From an uncultured Muribaculaceae bacterium (GTDB lineage Bacteria > Bacteroidota > Bacteroidia > Bacteroidales > Muribaculaceae): DNA of 64,000 bases. Shown piece by piece: positions 34,762-44,079 of the stretch. Where the stretch lies: contig CAJTRT010000002.1 in NCBI GenBank assembly GCA_910579105.1, positions 49,014 to 113,013 on the forward strand, in the 5' to 3' direction. Numbering within the stretch: the stretch's first letter is position 1; each line of letters begins with the position of its first letter. The notes below the pieces were generated by a model that saw only the letters and a program-made list of their open reading frames with translations, was not told the DNA's origin and ran no database searches. A program made the translations under genes and the position numbers.

Positions 34762-37700
34762 ATGAAACATTCACAAACAGGAATCGCCAAGAAACTAATG
34801 TTTCTCCTGGTGGGGCTGCTTTGCGCCATGGGCGTCAACGCGCAGTCAATCTCCGTCAGCGGCACAGTCACCGACCCTTCCGGTGAGCCGCTGATCGGTG
34901 CGAGTGTTATCGCGCAGGGCTCCTCGGCCGGCACTGCCACCGACATCGACGGCCGATACACCATCTCGGTGCCCTCCGACGCGGTGCTCGTGTTCTCATA
35001 CGTCGGCTACGACACGCAGAACATCCCCGTCAACGGCCGCTCCGTCATCGACGTGCGCATGGCCGAGAACTCCGTAATGCTCAACGAGGTCGTGGCAATC
35101 GGCTACGGCGGCGTCAAGAAGAGCAACGCCACAGGCTCCGTGGCCGTCATCAAGCCCGACGAAATAGAGGCCGGCCTCGCCACCTCCGTGCAGGACATGC
35201 TCGTGGGCCAGACCCCGGGCGTGGTGGTGACCACCGCCGGCGGCCCCGAGGGCAACGCCACCATACGCATCCGCGGCGGATCCTCCCTCTCGGCTTCCAA
35301 CAACCCCCTGATCGTGATCGACGGGGTGCCCATCGAGTCGTCGACCTCGGTCGGCATGACCAACCCCCTGGCTCTGATCTCGCCTGAGAACATCGAGTCG
35401 ATGACCGTGCTGAAAGACGCTTCCGCCACCGCCATCTACGGCTCGCGCGCGTCAAACGGCGTCATCATCGTCACAACGAAGAAAGGCAAGGCCGGCAAGC
35501 CCCAGGTGAACTTCGCCGCCAACATGTACGTCAACCACGCCCGCAAGACCTGGGACGTGCTCTCCGCCGACGAGTTCCGCTCGCTCATCGGCAAGAAGTT
35601 CGGCGAGGACTCCGGCGCCTACAAGGCGATGGGCGACGCCGACACCGACTGGCAGGACGAGGTGCTCCGCACAACAGTCTCCCACGACTACAACCTCTCC
35701 GTGGCCGGAACAGCCGCGATGCTCCCCTACCGCGTCAACGTGGGCTACACCGGCTCCAACGGCATCCTGCTCGACTCCAAGATGGACCGCGTGACCGCCG
35801 GCCTCTCGCTCACCCCGAAGTTCTTCAACGACCACCTCTCGGTGAACCTCAACGGCAACTACACCTACATCTATAACAAACGCGTCGAGGAAGGCGCCAT
35901 GAACGCCGCCATGAACTTCGACCCCACCCACCCGGTGATGGACAACCGGCCCATCGTCGGCGGAAACGCCATGGACCAGCACAAGTACCTCTACAACGGC
36001 TACTTCAACTGGGACAACACCAACGACAAGGGTGAGACGGCCGTCAACGACAACGCCACCCAGAACCCCGTGCAGATGCTCAAGGACCGCGACTGGCACG
36101 CCAAGCTCAACCGCTTCAACGGCAACCTCCAGCTCGACTACGCCATCCACGGCTTCGAGGACCTCCACGCCAACATCAACCTCGGCATCGACGTGCAGCG
36201 CGGCGACGAGTGGAACGACGTGGCTTCCAACTCCATCATGGCATGGCGCGGCCACGACCACTACGCCGGATCATACGCCGACCGCCTCCACCAGGAACGC
36301 GACAACTACCTCCTCGACTTCTACCTCAACTACAAGAAGGACGTCGAGAGCATCCACTCGTTCTTCGATGTGACCGCCGGTTACTCCTGGCAGCGCTTCG
36401 AGGACTCCGGCTGGAAGCGCGGCGCCGACTCCAACTCGGGCTACCGCACCGGCGTGGGCTACCTCACCCCCACAGTCAACGGCGACGGCTGGAACCTCAA
36501 CATCAACCCCGACACCGAGAACCTCGTGGGCAAGAACTTCGCAGAGGACGTTGTCAACCCCGAAGGGAACTACCACTGGAAGAACCGCCTGCAGCTGCTG
36601 TCGTTCTTCGGCCGTGTCAACTACTCGCTCTACGAGCGCTACCTGCTGACAGTCACCGTCCGCGGCGACGCCACCTCGCGCTTCTCCAAGGACAACCGCT
36701 GGGGCGTCTTCCCCTCCGTGGCCCTGGGCTGGAAGATCAACGACGAGGCATTCCTGCAACCCGCCTCCGGCTGGCTCAGCGACCTTAAGCTCCGCCTGGG
36801 CTGGGGCGTCACCGGCCAGCAGGAAGTAGGCTCCACCTGCAACTACCTCCCCCTCTACTCGATCGCCGCTCCCGGCTCGTTCTACCCCGACATGCTCGGC
36901 GGCAACGGTTACCAGTCGACCTACTTCCTGATCGGCTACAACCCCGACCTCAAATGGGAGCAGACCGTCACCTGGAACGCCGGCCTCGACTTCGGATTCC
37001 TCAACAACCGCGTAAACGGCAGCATCGACTACTACTACCGCAAGACCAAGGACCTCCTGTCGTTCGTCACCGTCCCCGCCGGTTCCTCCACCACCAACAT
37101 GCTCAACCGCAACATCGGCGACATGAAGAACTACGGCGTGGAGTTCAACATCTCCGCCAAGCCCGTCGTGACCAAGGACTTCACCTGGACACTCACCTAC
37201 AACGTGGGCTGGAACCACAACGAGATCACAAAGCTCAACGACAACGCCGCCATCTACAAGGTCGGCGGAATCTCGGGCGGCACATCGAACACCGTGCAGG
37301 CCCACGCCGTAGGCTACCCCGCCTACTCCTTCTACCTCCTGCAACAGGTATATGACGCCGACGGCAAGCCCATCGAGGGGTGCTACGTCGACCAGAACCA
37401 GGACGGCAAGATCGACGAGTCCGACCGCGTGCTCAACCACTCGGCCGCTCCCAAGGTGACGATGACCTTCGGCTCACAGTTCCGCTGGAAGCAGTGGGAC
37501 CTCGGATTCAACCTCCGCGCCTCCCTGGGCAACTATGTCTACAACAACGTGCTCTCGACCAAGGCCGTCTACGCCGACCTCTTCGGCTACGGCCTCAACA
37601 ACCTCGTTGTCAACGACGTGTACTTCGAGCAGGCTCAGTATATGAGCGACTACTACCTGCGCAACGGCTCCTTCCTGCGCTGCGACAACATCACCCTGGG

Positions 37701-37878
37701 CTACACCTTCGAGAACCTGCTGAAGGACCGCCTCCGCCTGCGCCTCTTCGCCGGCGTGCAGAACCCCTTCGTGATCACCAAGTACAAGGGCCTCGACCCC
37801 GAAGTCGACGGCGGCATCGACAACAGCGTCTATCCCAAGGCCGTCACCTACTCCCTCGGCCTGGTCGCCACTTTCTAA
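34762..37878 (+). CDS. SusC/RagA-family TonB-linked outer-membrane transporter
   Basis: A 1038-residue SusC-like importer for oligosaccharides. In order: signal peptide to about NAQS, a carboxypeptidase-regulatory-like domain (VSGTVTDPSGEPLIGASV, DIDGRYTISVP) at about 30-105, the TonB-box region LNEVVAIGYG, a plug domain (IRIRGGSSLSASNNPLIVIDG, LKDASATAIYGSRASNGVI) and a large barrel ending in an aromatic Phe (GLVATF). It is the first gene of a susCDEF run, with SusD 39 bp downstream. SusE/SusF-type partners point to a starch- or glycogen-like glucan, by inference. No glycosidase or regulator gene is present next to it. Confidence 0.95.
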   Translation: MKHSQTGIAKKLMFLLVGLLCAMGVNAQSISVSGTVTDPSGEPLIGASVIAQGSSAGTATDIDGRYTISVPSDAVLVFSYVGYDTQNIPVNGRSVIDVRMAENSVMLNEVVAIGYGGVKKSNATGSVAVIKPDEIEAGLATSVQDMLVGQTPGVVVTTAGGPEGNATIRIRGGSSLSASNNPLIVIDGVPIESSTSVGMTNPLALISPENIESMTVLKDASATAIYGSRASNGVIIVTTKKGKAGKPQVNFAANMYVNHARKTWDVLSADEFRSLIGKKFGEDSGAYKAMGDADTDWQDEVLRTTVSHDYNLSVAGTAAMLPYRVNVGYTGSNGILLDSKMDRVTAGLSLTPKFFNDHLSVNLNGNYTYIYNKRVEEGAMNAAMNFDPTHPVMDNRPIVGGNAMDQHKYLYNGYFNWDNTNDKGETAVNDNATQNPVQMLKDRDWHAKLNRFNGNLQLDYAIHGFEDLHANINLGIDVQRGDEWNDVASNSIMAWRGHDHYAGSYADRLHQERDNYLLDFYLNYKKDVESIHSFFDVTAGYSWQRFEDSGWKRGADSNSGYRTGVGYLTPTVNGDGWNLNINPDTENLVGKNFAEDVVNPEGNYHWKNRLQLLSFFGRVNYSLYERYLLTVTVRGDATSRFSKDNRWGVFPSVALGWKINDEAFLQPASGWLSDLKLRLGWGVTGQQEVGSTCNYLPLYSIAAPGSFYPDMLGGNGYQSTYFLIGYNPDLKWEQTVTWNAGLDFGFLNNRVNGSIDYYYRKTKDLLSFVTVPAGSSTTNMLNRNIGDMKNYGVEFNISAKPVVTKDFTWTLTYNVGWNHNEITKLNDNAAIYKVGGISGGTSNTVQAHAVGYPAYSFYLLQQVYDADGKPIEGCYVDQNQDGKIDESDRVLNHSAAPKVTMTFGSQFRWKQWDLGFNLRASLGNYVYNNVLSTKAVYADLFGYGLNNLVVNDVYFEQAQYMSDYYLRNGSFLRCDNITLGYTFENLLKDRLRLRLFAGVQNPFVITKYKGLDPEVDGGIDNSVYPKAVTYSLGLVATF

Positions 37879-37917
37879 TCTTCCCTGTTTGGAAACTATT
37901 AGCACAAAAGAAACAAC

Positions 37918-39711
37918 ATGAATCTCAAGAAATATCTCCTGTTGGGCAGTGTGGCTCTCGGCCTGGGAATCACCACCTCTTGCGTGGGCGACCTCGACCT
38001 CGAACCCAACGACCCCAACCAGACCAACCAGGCAAACACCACCCAGTTCTACCTGGGTGCCCTGGCCAAATGTTACTCCGGCATGGCGGTTTCCGGCCAG
38101 AACGGCGCCGGCAGCTCCGACATCTCCGGCCTCGACAACGGCACGGGATGCTACTCCCGCGCACTGTTCATGATGAACGTGTTCCCCACCGACGAGGCGA
38201 TCTGGATCTGGAAGGATGCCGGAGTGATCGACCTGGTGACCAACACCTGGGACGCATCCAACGGTAACATCTACGGCACTTACTCGCGCCTCTACACCCA
38301 CATCGCCACCTGCAACGACTTCCTGACGATGACCGCCAACGCCTCCGGCAACGACGTCGAGCAGATGCGCGCCGAGGCCCGCGCCCTCCGCGCCATGAGC
38401 TACTACTGGGTGGTCGACATCTTCGGCAACGGCTCCTTCGCCACCGAGGCCACCGGGGAAATCAAGCAGTCCTCGCGCAAAGACCTCTACGACTTCGTCG
38501 AGAAGGAACTCTGCGAGGTGGCCGGAGTGTCGTTCGACGAGGCCGGATTCATCGAGGACGGCCAGTCGATGCTCCCCGCCGAGAACCACTACGGGCGCCT
38601 CGGCCGCGACGCCGCCCTGGGGCTGCTCAGCCGCCTGTACCTCAACGCCGAGGTCTACACCGGCACCCCCCAGTACCGCAAGTGCGCCCAGGTCAGCGAC
38701 CTGGTGATCTCGCACCATAACGGAGGCTTCCAGGGTTCCGGCCTGGCCGACAACTACCTCTACCTCTTCTGCGCCTCCAACCGCGACTACCAGAACGGCC
38801 AGAACGGCGGCGAGATCCTCTGGGCGATCCCCTACGAGAAAGACATGATCCAGAGCTACGGCGGCACAACCTTCCTGATCGCGGCCTCCATAGCCAACGA
38901 GCTGGGCATGAGCCAGACCAACTACGGTCTCTCATCGGCCTGGAAGTGCATGCACGCCACCTTGCAGTTCTCCAACAAGTTCGAGAACGGCGACGCCCGC
39001 GACGCCATGTGGGTGAAGGGCGACCAGCAGACCAAGATGGCTGACCTTGACAAGGACGGCAACGAGCAGCTCGAGACCACCAAGTACATACCCGAGAACA
39101 TCGAGTTCTCCGAGTGGACCAACGGCTACGCCGTGGTGAAGTTCACCAACCTCATCAAGGGTGACGGCCAGGGAAGCCCCCTGCCCAAGACCGAGTTCAT
39201 CGAGAAAACCAACGAGGCCGGCAAGAAATACTACGAGACCAAGTTCGTAAACGGCGACGGCAACCCAATGACCTTCTGGGCTCCCGCCTCCTTCGCCGAC
39301 GGCTACGCAAGCGCTTTCGCCAGCACCGACCTCCCCATGATCCGCCTCGCCGAGATGTACCTCAACTACGCCGAGAGCTTCATAATGGGAGGAACCTCCG
39401 CCGCTGACGCCACAAAAGCCAGGAGCTACGCCAACCTCGTGCGCCAGCGCGCCGGCGGCAAGGAGTGGGCGAGCGCCGACCTCACCGCCGACAACATCCT
39501 CGACGAGCGCTGCCGCGAGCTCTACTGGGAGCTCACCCGCCGCTCCGACCTGGTGCGCCACCACAAGTTCACCGGCCCCAACCAGGCTCTCTGGGCGTGG
39601 AAAGGCAACGTCGCCGGCGGAACACGCATCTCCGACCACTACGACCTGATGCCGATCCCGACCAACACCCTGGCCTCCGACCCCTCTTTCAAGCAGAACC
39701 CCGGCTACTAA
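37918..39711 (+). CDS. SusD/RagB-family nutrient-binding lipoprotein
   Basis: A 597-residue SusD homologue, the surface lid that binds glycans for the SusC transporter. The lipobox is TTSC (C22), followed by VGDLDLEPNDPNQ, typical of SusD N-termini. Alpha-helical TPR-like sequence (MRAEARALRAMSYYWVVDIFG, GRLGRDAALGLLSRLYLNAEVY) and the late IRLAEMYLNYAES plus LDERCRELYWE motif are characteristic. Directly downstream of susC and followed by susE and susF, evidently one transcript. Confidence 0.95.
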   Translation: MNLKKYLLLGSVALGLGITTSCVGDLDLEPNDPNQTNQANTTQFYLGALAKCYSGMAVSGQNGAGSSDISGLDNGTGCYSRALFMMNVFPTDEAIWIWKDAGVIDLVTNTWDASNGNIYGTYSRLYTHIATCNDFLTMTANASGNDVEQMRAEARALRAMSYYWVVDIFGNGSFATEATGEIKQSSRKDLYDFVEKELCEVAGVSFDEAGFIEDGQSMLPAENHYGRLGRDAALGLLSRLYLNAEVYTGTPQYRKCAQVSDLVISHHNGGFQGSGLADNYLYLFCASNRDYQNGQNGGEILWAIPYEKDMIQSYGGTTFLIAASIANELGMSQTNYGLSSAWKCMHATLQFSNKFENGDARDAMWVKGDQQTKMADLDKDGNEQLETTKYIPENIEFSEWTNGYAVVKFTNLIKGDGQGSPLPKTEFIEKTNEAGKKYYETKFVNGDGNPMTFWAPASFADGYASAFASTDLPMIRLAEMYLNYAESFIMGGTSAADATKARSYANLVRQRAGGKEWASADLTADNILDERCRELYWELTRRSDLVRHHKFTGPNQALWAWKGNVAGGTRISDHYDLMPIPTNTLASDPSFKQNPGY

Positions 39712-39749
39712 GCCTCTGCCATATCAAACAATCATCTTAGACCACTGAA

Positions 39750-40685
39750 ATGAAAAAGATAGCATTAACGCTCGGCCTCGCGGCTGTCGCCTTAGGGTTC
39801 TCCGCATGCAACGAAACCTGGGACGACAACCCCACCCTCAAGGCCCCCAACAAGGAATACACCGACTTCCTAAACGAGCCGGAACTCCGCGACACATGGA
39901 TCACCCTCTCCAAGGAGGGTGCCGACAAGAACGCCGCGCTCCATATGACCTGCTCCCAGCCCGACTTCGGCTTCGCGGCGGTGGCAAACTACGTCGTGGA
40001 GGTCTGCCTCACACCCGACTTCACCAAGCCCTACGTCGACGGCACCACCCCGGAGCCGGGCGACTACTACTCCACCGAGTACCCCTTCACCGACTGCGCG
40101 CAGATCAACCCCGTGGGTGACGAGATCGCCGAGTGCATCTGCAAGCTCAAAGGATGGACCTCGGAAGCGGAAGTGAAATCCGACGAGTACAACAAAATCT
40201 ACGTCCGTCTGCGCGCCTACATCCCCCAGGACGAGGAGCTGACCACGATCCACTCCAACGTCCAGTCGTTCGAGCACGTCCGCGTGACCTACTACGCAGC
40301 CTCCATCCCCGACCTGAAAGTCGGCAACCTCGGCCTTTACATCCGAGGCTCCCTCAACAACTGGGGCAACGACGGCCTCGGCAACGAGTACGAGTTCCGG
40401 ACCACGGCCAAACGCGGCATCTACATCCTGAAGAACGTCACAGTTCCCAAGGGCGCGGAATTCAAGTTCGCCTCGCCCGACTCCGGTTGGAGCGAATGGA
40501 ACCTCGGAGCCGGCGCCAACTGCGTCATCGGCACCGCCTTCCGCCTCGACAACAACGGCGGCAACCTCAAATGCCCCGAGGACTTCGAAGGCCGGATACT
40601 GATCATCAACAAGGGCGGCATCTGGCGCGCCTGCTTCCAAAAAGCCGGCAAGTTCGACCCAGACAAGCTCGACTACACCCTCTAA
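39750..40685 (+). CDS. SusE-like surface glycan-binding lipoprotein
   Basis: A 311-residue lipoprotein with lipobox FSAC (C20) and acidic NETWDD after it, a surface-export signal. The N-terminal half (about 25-180) is a SusE-type beta-sandwich (DFGFAAVANYVVEVCL, YVRLRAYI). The C-terminal domain begins LYIRGSLNNWGN and resembles starch-binding modules of SusE/SusF, where aromatic residues of SLNNW and SGWSEWN could stack on glucose rings. It lies between susD and susF; a GC-rich hairpin separates it from susF. Confidence 0.8.
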   Translation: MKKIALTLGLAAVALGFSACNETWDDNPTLKAPNKEYTDFLNEPELRDTWITLSKEGADKNAALHMTCSQPDFGFAAVANYVVEVCLTPDFTKPYVDGTTPEPGDYYSTEYPFTDCAQINPVGDEIAECICKLKGWTSEAEVKSDEYNKIYVRLRAYIPQDEELTTIHSNVQSFEHVRVTYYAASIPDLKVGNLGLYIRGSLNNWGNDGLGNEYEFRTTAKRGIYILKNVTVPKGAEFKFASPDSGWSEWNLGAGANCVIGTAFRLDNNGGNLKCPEDFEGRILIINKGGIWRACFQKAGKFDPDKLDYTL

Positions 40686-40710
40686 TCACCCCCGCGACAA
40701 CCCGCCGCCC

Positions 40711-40733
40711 GCCCCGGAATCCAAAACCGGGGC
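40711..40733 (+). terminator. Partial hairpin between susE and susF
   Basis: GCCCCGG pairs with CCGGGGC within a very GC-rich gap; pairing may extend using CCGCC/GGCGG. No T-run follows at once, so it may lower expression of susF or protect the upstream mRNA end rather than end transcription. Confidence 0.4.
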
Positions 40734-40785
40734 GGCGCGGGCGGGGAACCCGCGAAACTTTTTTCACCGATAACCAACTTAGGAA

Positions 40786-42270
40786 ATGAAAAAATTCAGC
40801 ATACTTCTCTCGGGGGTAATGGCCCTGGCCGCGTTCACCGCGTGCGACGACGCGCCCGAAGCCGCCACCCCGCAGAAAAACCCGCAGCCCGTCATATTCC
40901 AGAACGCCGACGTGCAGGCCGCGCTCGCAGCGCCCCTGGCGCAGGCTTCCGCCCCCGGGGCGCTACCACTGAACCTCCAGGACTACCGAGATGAGAACCT
41001 TGTCACCCTTATGGACAACATCTCCGTGACCAACATCCCCGCTGGCGCGGAAGTGGTCTTCGAGCTTGAACTCTCCAACAGCGCCTCGTTCCCCGCCGAG
41101 GCCACCATCCCCCTGACCGCCACCACCAACGCCGACGGCACAGCCACGATCCTCACCTCCGACTGGAACCAGGCCCACTACGACCTCGAAGGGAAGTCTA
41201 TGACCCCCAAGCAGATGTACTACCGCGTCTACGGCTACATCAGCCTCGACAACACCCGCTACCTCATCGGCGAGGCCGACCCCGCCAACCCATCCAACGT
41301 GCTTCCCAAGAGCTACGGCGCCGGGGAGTTCGCCGAGGTACCATTCGAGCTGATCATCGACTCGGCATACTACCTCCTTTCCGACGCGACGACATGGACT
41401 TTCGCCGATGCCGCACCCTACAAGTTCAGCCACGAGGGCGACGACGTTTACGCCAACCCCGTGTTCACCTTCGAGGTTGAGTTCGCCGACGCTTCCGAGG
41501 CCAAGGGATACTGGAAAATCGCCTCGCAGAAAGCCATCGACGCTGCCGACTGGGCTTTGGTCTACGGCCCCTCGATCAACGGCGACAAGAGCATGACAGG
41601 CAAACTGTTTATCAACGGACAGGCCGGACATATCACCGAGCCAGGCACCTACACATTCTCCATCAACATGGAGGATATGACCTACACCATCACCAAGAAG
41701 ACCCGCCCCGATTACGTCGTGGTGGCCAGCAACGCCAGCGGATGGAGCGCTACCGACGGCAAGTCGCGCCTCCTCTACGGCGAGAAGGACGGTGTCGCTC
41801 TCTTCCGCGGAGCATCAGTGGCAAACAACAACGACGGCGGCTTCAAGTTCGTCTGGGACGAGACATGGCACGGCGTTGATTTCAGCACCGCTCCCGACGC
41901 GGCCAACATCAAGGCCCCCGTTGACGAAACCCGCCTCTACTGGTTCACCGTAGATACCGAAGTTCCCTCCTACACCATCAAGGAGGTGACTTCCCTCGGC
42001 CTCATCGGCCTGGGCGGCAAGTGGGATCCCGAGACCGACGTCGTTGAGATGACCCCCTCGGAGGACTACCTCACCTGGACTGTCGACGCCAACCTCTCCG
42101 GCGAATGGAAGATCATGATCAACAATACCTGGGACAGCAACTATGGCAGCGGCGAAGGCAACACCGTCGTTTTCAACGCCGGTAACATCAGCGGCTACGA
42201 CGGCCCACACACCGTCACACTCTCCTTTGCCGGCAACACCCCGACCCTGAAGGTAGAGCCCAGGCAGTAA
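40786..42270 (+). CDS. SusF/SusE-type outer-membrane glycan-binding lipoprotein
   Basis: A 494-residue lipoprotein with lipobox FTAC (C20) and DDAPEAA after it. Residues about 40-190 form a SusE/F N-terminal Ig-like domain (VVFELELSNSASF). Then come two or more glucan-binding-like modules, recognisable by ATTWTFADAAPYKFS, VVASNASGWSATDG and LIGLGGKWDPETDV; each module closes with a TYTITK- or TLKVE-like strand. SusF proteins hold starch at the surface without cutting it. Last gene of the sus run, followed by an intrinsic terminator. Confidence 0.85.
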   Translation: MKKFSILLSGVMALAAFTACDDAPEAATPQKNPQPVIFQNADVQAALAAPLAQASAPGALPLNLQDYRDENLVTLMDNISVTNIPAGAEVVFELELSNSASFPAEATIPLTATTNADGTATILTSDWNQAHYDLEGKSMTPKQMYYRVYGYISLDNTRYLIGEADPANPSNVLPKSYGAGEFAEVPFELIIDSAYYLLSDATTWTFADAAPYKFSHEGDDVYANPVFTFEVEFADASEAKGYWKIASQKAIDAADWALVYGPSINGDKSMTGKLFINGQAGHITEPGTYTFSINMEDMTYTITKKTRPDYVVVASNASGWSATDGKSRLLYGEKDGVALFRGASVANNNDGGFKFVWDETWHGVDFSTAPDAANIKAPVDETRLYWFTVDTEVPSYTIKEVTSLGLIGLGGKWDPETDVVEMTPSEDYLTWTVDANLSGEWKIMINNTWDSNYGSGEGNTVVFNAGNISGYDGPHTVTLSFAGNTPTLKVEPRQ

Positions 42271-42299
42271 TCCTTACAAAACACCCCCAGCAACCATTC

Positions 42300-42333
42300 A
42301 GCGCTGTGCCGGCCCCCGGCACGGCGCTTTTTT
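42300..42333 (+). terminator. Intrinsic terminator after susF
   Basis: AGCGCTGTGCCGG pairs with CCGGCACGGCGCT (one mismatch, 3-nt loop CCC) and is followed by a T-run. Confidence 0.9.
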
Positions 42334-42387
42334 CATGCCAGGGCGGAATGTTATCGCTATCTCTTACCCGCGATGGGATGGCGAACA

Positions 42388-42411
42388 ATACGCGGCACGC
42401 CGCGTCCCTAC
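42388..42411 (-). repeat. Intergenic palindromic repeat, copy D (single arm)
   Basis: One 24-bp arm, ATACGCGGCACGCCGCGTCC followed by CTAC. The partner arm is missing; the second repeat word follows 9 bp later. Confidence 0.8.
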
Positions 42412-42420
42412 AAGCTGTCG

Positions 42421-42447
42421 TGTGGAGCGGGCCGACGGCGAGCGGCC
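42421..42447 (+). repeat. Second short repeat family, copy 2 (diverged)
   Basis: TGTGGAGCGGGCCGACGGCG followed by AGCGGCC, similar to 55996-56021. Confidence 0.5.
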
Positions 42448-42573
42448 CCCTGCGTCCCACAGCCTTCCACCCTCGCGCAAGGCCGAAGCCGTGCGAGCTC
42501 CCTGTTCCCCGGCCCCGCCCCTCTTTTTAATATTTTTTGTTAAAAATGATGAGCGGCGCAAGGAATTAATGCG

Positions 42574-42581
42574 TACATTTG
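42574..42581 (+). promoter_or_regulatory. Promoter -7 box of FKBP operon
   Basis: TACATTTG, 19 nt before the ATG at 42601. No clear -33 box. Confidence 0.55.
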
Positions 42582-42600
42582 CGTTTACAATCCAAAGACT

Positions 42601-43233
42601 ATGGAAGAAAAAAATAATATAGACCGCGTTTCCTATGCTCTCGGCCTGAGCATGGGCAACAATTTCCGCGCCTCGGGCATACAGAAGCTTGACGTGCAGG
42701 ACTTCGCCGACGGCGTGGCCGCCGTCTTCTACGGCTCCCAGCCCAAGATGACCTACGACGAGGCAAAGGCTGAAATCCAGGCCTTCTTCACCGAGATGGA
42801 GAAGAAGCAGCAGGAAGCCGCAGCGGCCGCCGGCGAGGAGAACCGCAAGGCCGGCGAGGCCTTCCTCCTCGAAAACGGCAAGCGCGCCGAAGTGAAGACC
42901 ACACCCTCCGGCCTCCAGTACGAGGTGCTCGCCGAGGGAGACGGCCCCATGCCCTCGGCCACCGACCAGGTGGAGGTGCACTACACCGGCAAACTCCTCG
43001 ACGGCACGGTGTTCGATTCATCCGTCGACCGCGGCATGCCCGCCACATTCGGCGTCAACCAGGTGATTCCCGGATGGGTGGAGGCTCTGCAACTGATGAA
43101 GGCTGGTTCCAAATGGCGCCTTTTCATCCCCTCGAACCTCGCCTACGGCCCCGCCGGAACCCCCGGAGGCCCAATCGGCCCCAACAGCACCCTGCTGTTC
43201 GACGTGGAGCTGATCAAGGTCTTAGGCAAATGA
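42601..43233 (+). CDS. FKBP-type peptidyl-prolyl isomerase, cytoplasmic
   Basis: A 210-residue FklB/Mip-like prolyl isomerase. An N-terminal helical dimerisation part (DRVSYALGLSMGNNF, and the Lys/Glu/Ala-rich helix EMEKKQQEAAAAAGEENRK) is followed by an FKBP domain from about 98: VEVHYTGKLLDGTVFDSS, VIPGWVEALQLMKAGSKW, LAYGPAG and LLFDVELI. No signal peptide, so cytoplasmic. First of three consecutive FKBP genes; its stop overlaps the next start by 4 bp. Confidence 0.93.
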   Translation: MEEKNNIDRVSYALGLSMGNNFRASGIQKLDVQDFADGVAAVFYGSQPKMTYDEAKAEIQAFFTEMEKKQQEAAAAAGEENRKAGEAFLLENGKRAEVKTTPSGLQYEVLAEGDGPMPSATDQVEVHYTGKLLDGTVFDSSVDRGMPATFGVNQVIPGWVEALQLMKAGSKWRLFIPSNLAYGPAGTPGGPIGPNSTLLFDVELIKVLGK

Positions 43234-44054
43234 AAGCTATGACATGCGTTCTGGCGGCCGCCGCGGCTATGGTCTGCGGCGCCGCCGAACCGTACGCTCC
43301 CACCCAGGCCGAGACCGATTCGGTAAACGCCGCCTTCGCCACCACGATGGCCCATTACCTGGCTCCCGACCTTGCGAAGCGCTTCCCCGCCGACCCGAAA
43401 GCCGTGGGGGAGTTCGTCGACGGCATGGCCCACGCTTTCGACATCAAGAGCCTCGACGCGCCCTATTACCAGGGAGTCCGCGCCGGCTTCGCCTTTATGA
43501 TCGACCGGCTGGACCAGATGCGCGACATGGGCTTTCCCGTCACCCCGGAGAAATTCCTGGCCTCGTTGCGCGAAGCCCTGGCTGACTCGACGGCCACAGG
43601 CTTCACCAACCGCGGGGCCGACGAATACCTCCACGAGTTCATGAACCGCATGTACCCGGCGCCCGAACGCCTCAGCGACGAGTCGCAGCAGGCGTTCATC
43701 GACGCTCAGCTCTCCCGCGAGGGGGTGCAGCGCCTCCCTTCGGGCCTCGTGTTCGAGGTAATCACCGAGGGAGAGGGCACATCCCCGACGATCGACAACC
43801 GCGTTCGGCTCCTCTACACCGGCCGGCTGGCCGACGGCACAGTGTTCGACCAGACAGAGCGCCCTGTCGACTTTCCCCTGCGCGGCCTTGTGCCCGGCTT
43901 CTCGGAGGGGCTGAGCCTGATGAAACCCGGGGGCACATACCGCCTCTTCATACCCCCCTCGCTGGGCTACGGCGAGGAGGGCGCGGCCGGAACCATCCCC
44001 CCCAACGCCGCCATCGACTTCCAGGTACAGCTCCTGGAAATCCTACCGAAATAA
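43230..44054 (+). CDS. FKBP-type peptidyl-prolyl isomerase, periplasmic
   Basis: A 274-residue secreted FKBP isomerase. The N-terminal MKAMTCVLAAAAAMVCGAAE looks like a cleavable signal peptide. The helical N-terminal domain spans about 25-160 and the FKBP domain about 180-272 (RVRLLYTGRLADGTVFDQ, VPGFSEGLSLMKPGG, LGYGEEGAAGTIPPNAAIDF). The start at 43230 overlaps the previous stop (ATGA); the open frame further upstream is a shadow of the first FKBP. Probably assists folding of exported proteins. Confidence 0.9.
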   Translation: MKAMTCVLAAAAAMVCGAAEPYAPTQAETDSVNAAFATTMAHYLAPDLAKRFPADPKAVGEFVDGMAHAFDIKSLDAPYYQGVRAGFAFMIDRLDQMRDMGFPVTPEKFLASLREALADSTATGFTNRGADEYLHEFMNRMYPAPERLSDESQQAFIDAQLSREGVQRLPSGLVFEVITEGEGTSPTIDNRVRLLYTGRLADGTVFDQTERPVDFPLRGLVPGFSEGLSLMKPGGTYRLFIPPSLGYGEEGAAGTIPPNAAIDFQVQLLEILPK

Positions 44055-44079
44055 ATCACATTAAACACAAACACAAGAT

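Larger units (their letters stand above)
42271..42600. other. Intergenic region between susF and FKBP genes
   Basis: Contents in order: the susF terminator (42300-42333), one arm of the palindromic repeat (42388-42411), a diverged second-family repeat (42421-42447), GC-rich sequence without a clear feature, and a promoter -7 box at 42574. No gene is seen. Confidence 0.6.

Noticed and set aside
35452..38718. Long minus-strand open frames opposite susC and susD
   Set aside because: Typical GC-rich shadows of strongly biased SusC/SusD codons.
34762..42270. Complete polysaccharide utilisation locus
   Set aside because: No glycoside hydrolase, polysaccharide lyase or regulator adjoins it; the pectate-lyase-like gene upstream is separated by two terminators and another gene.
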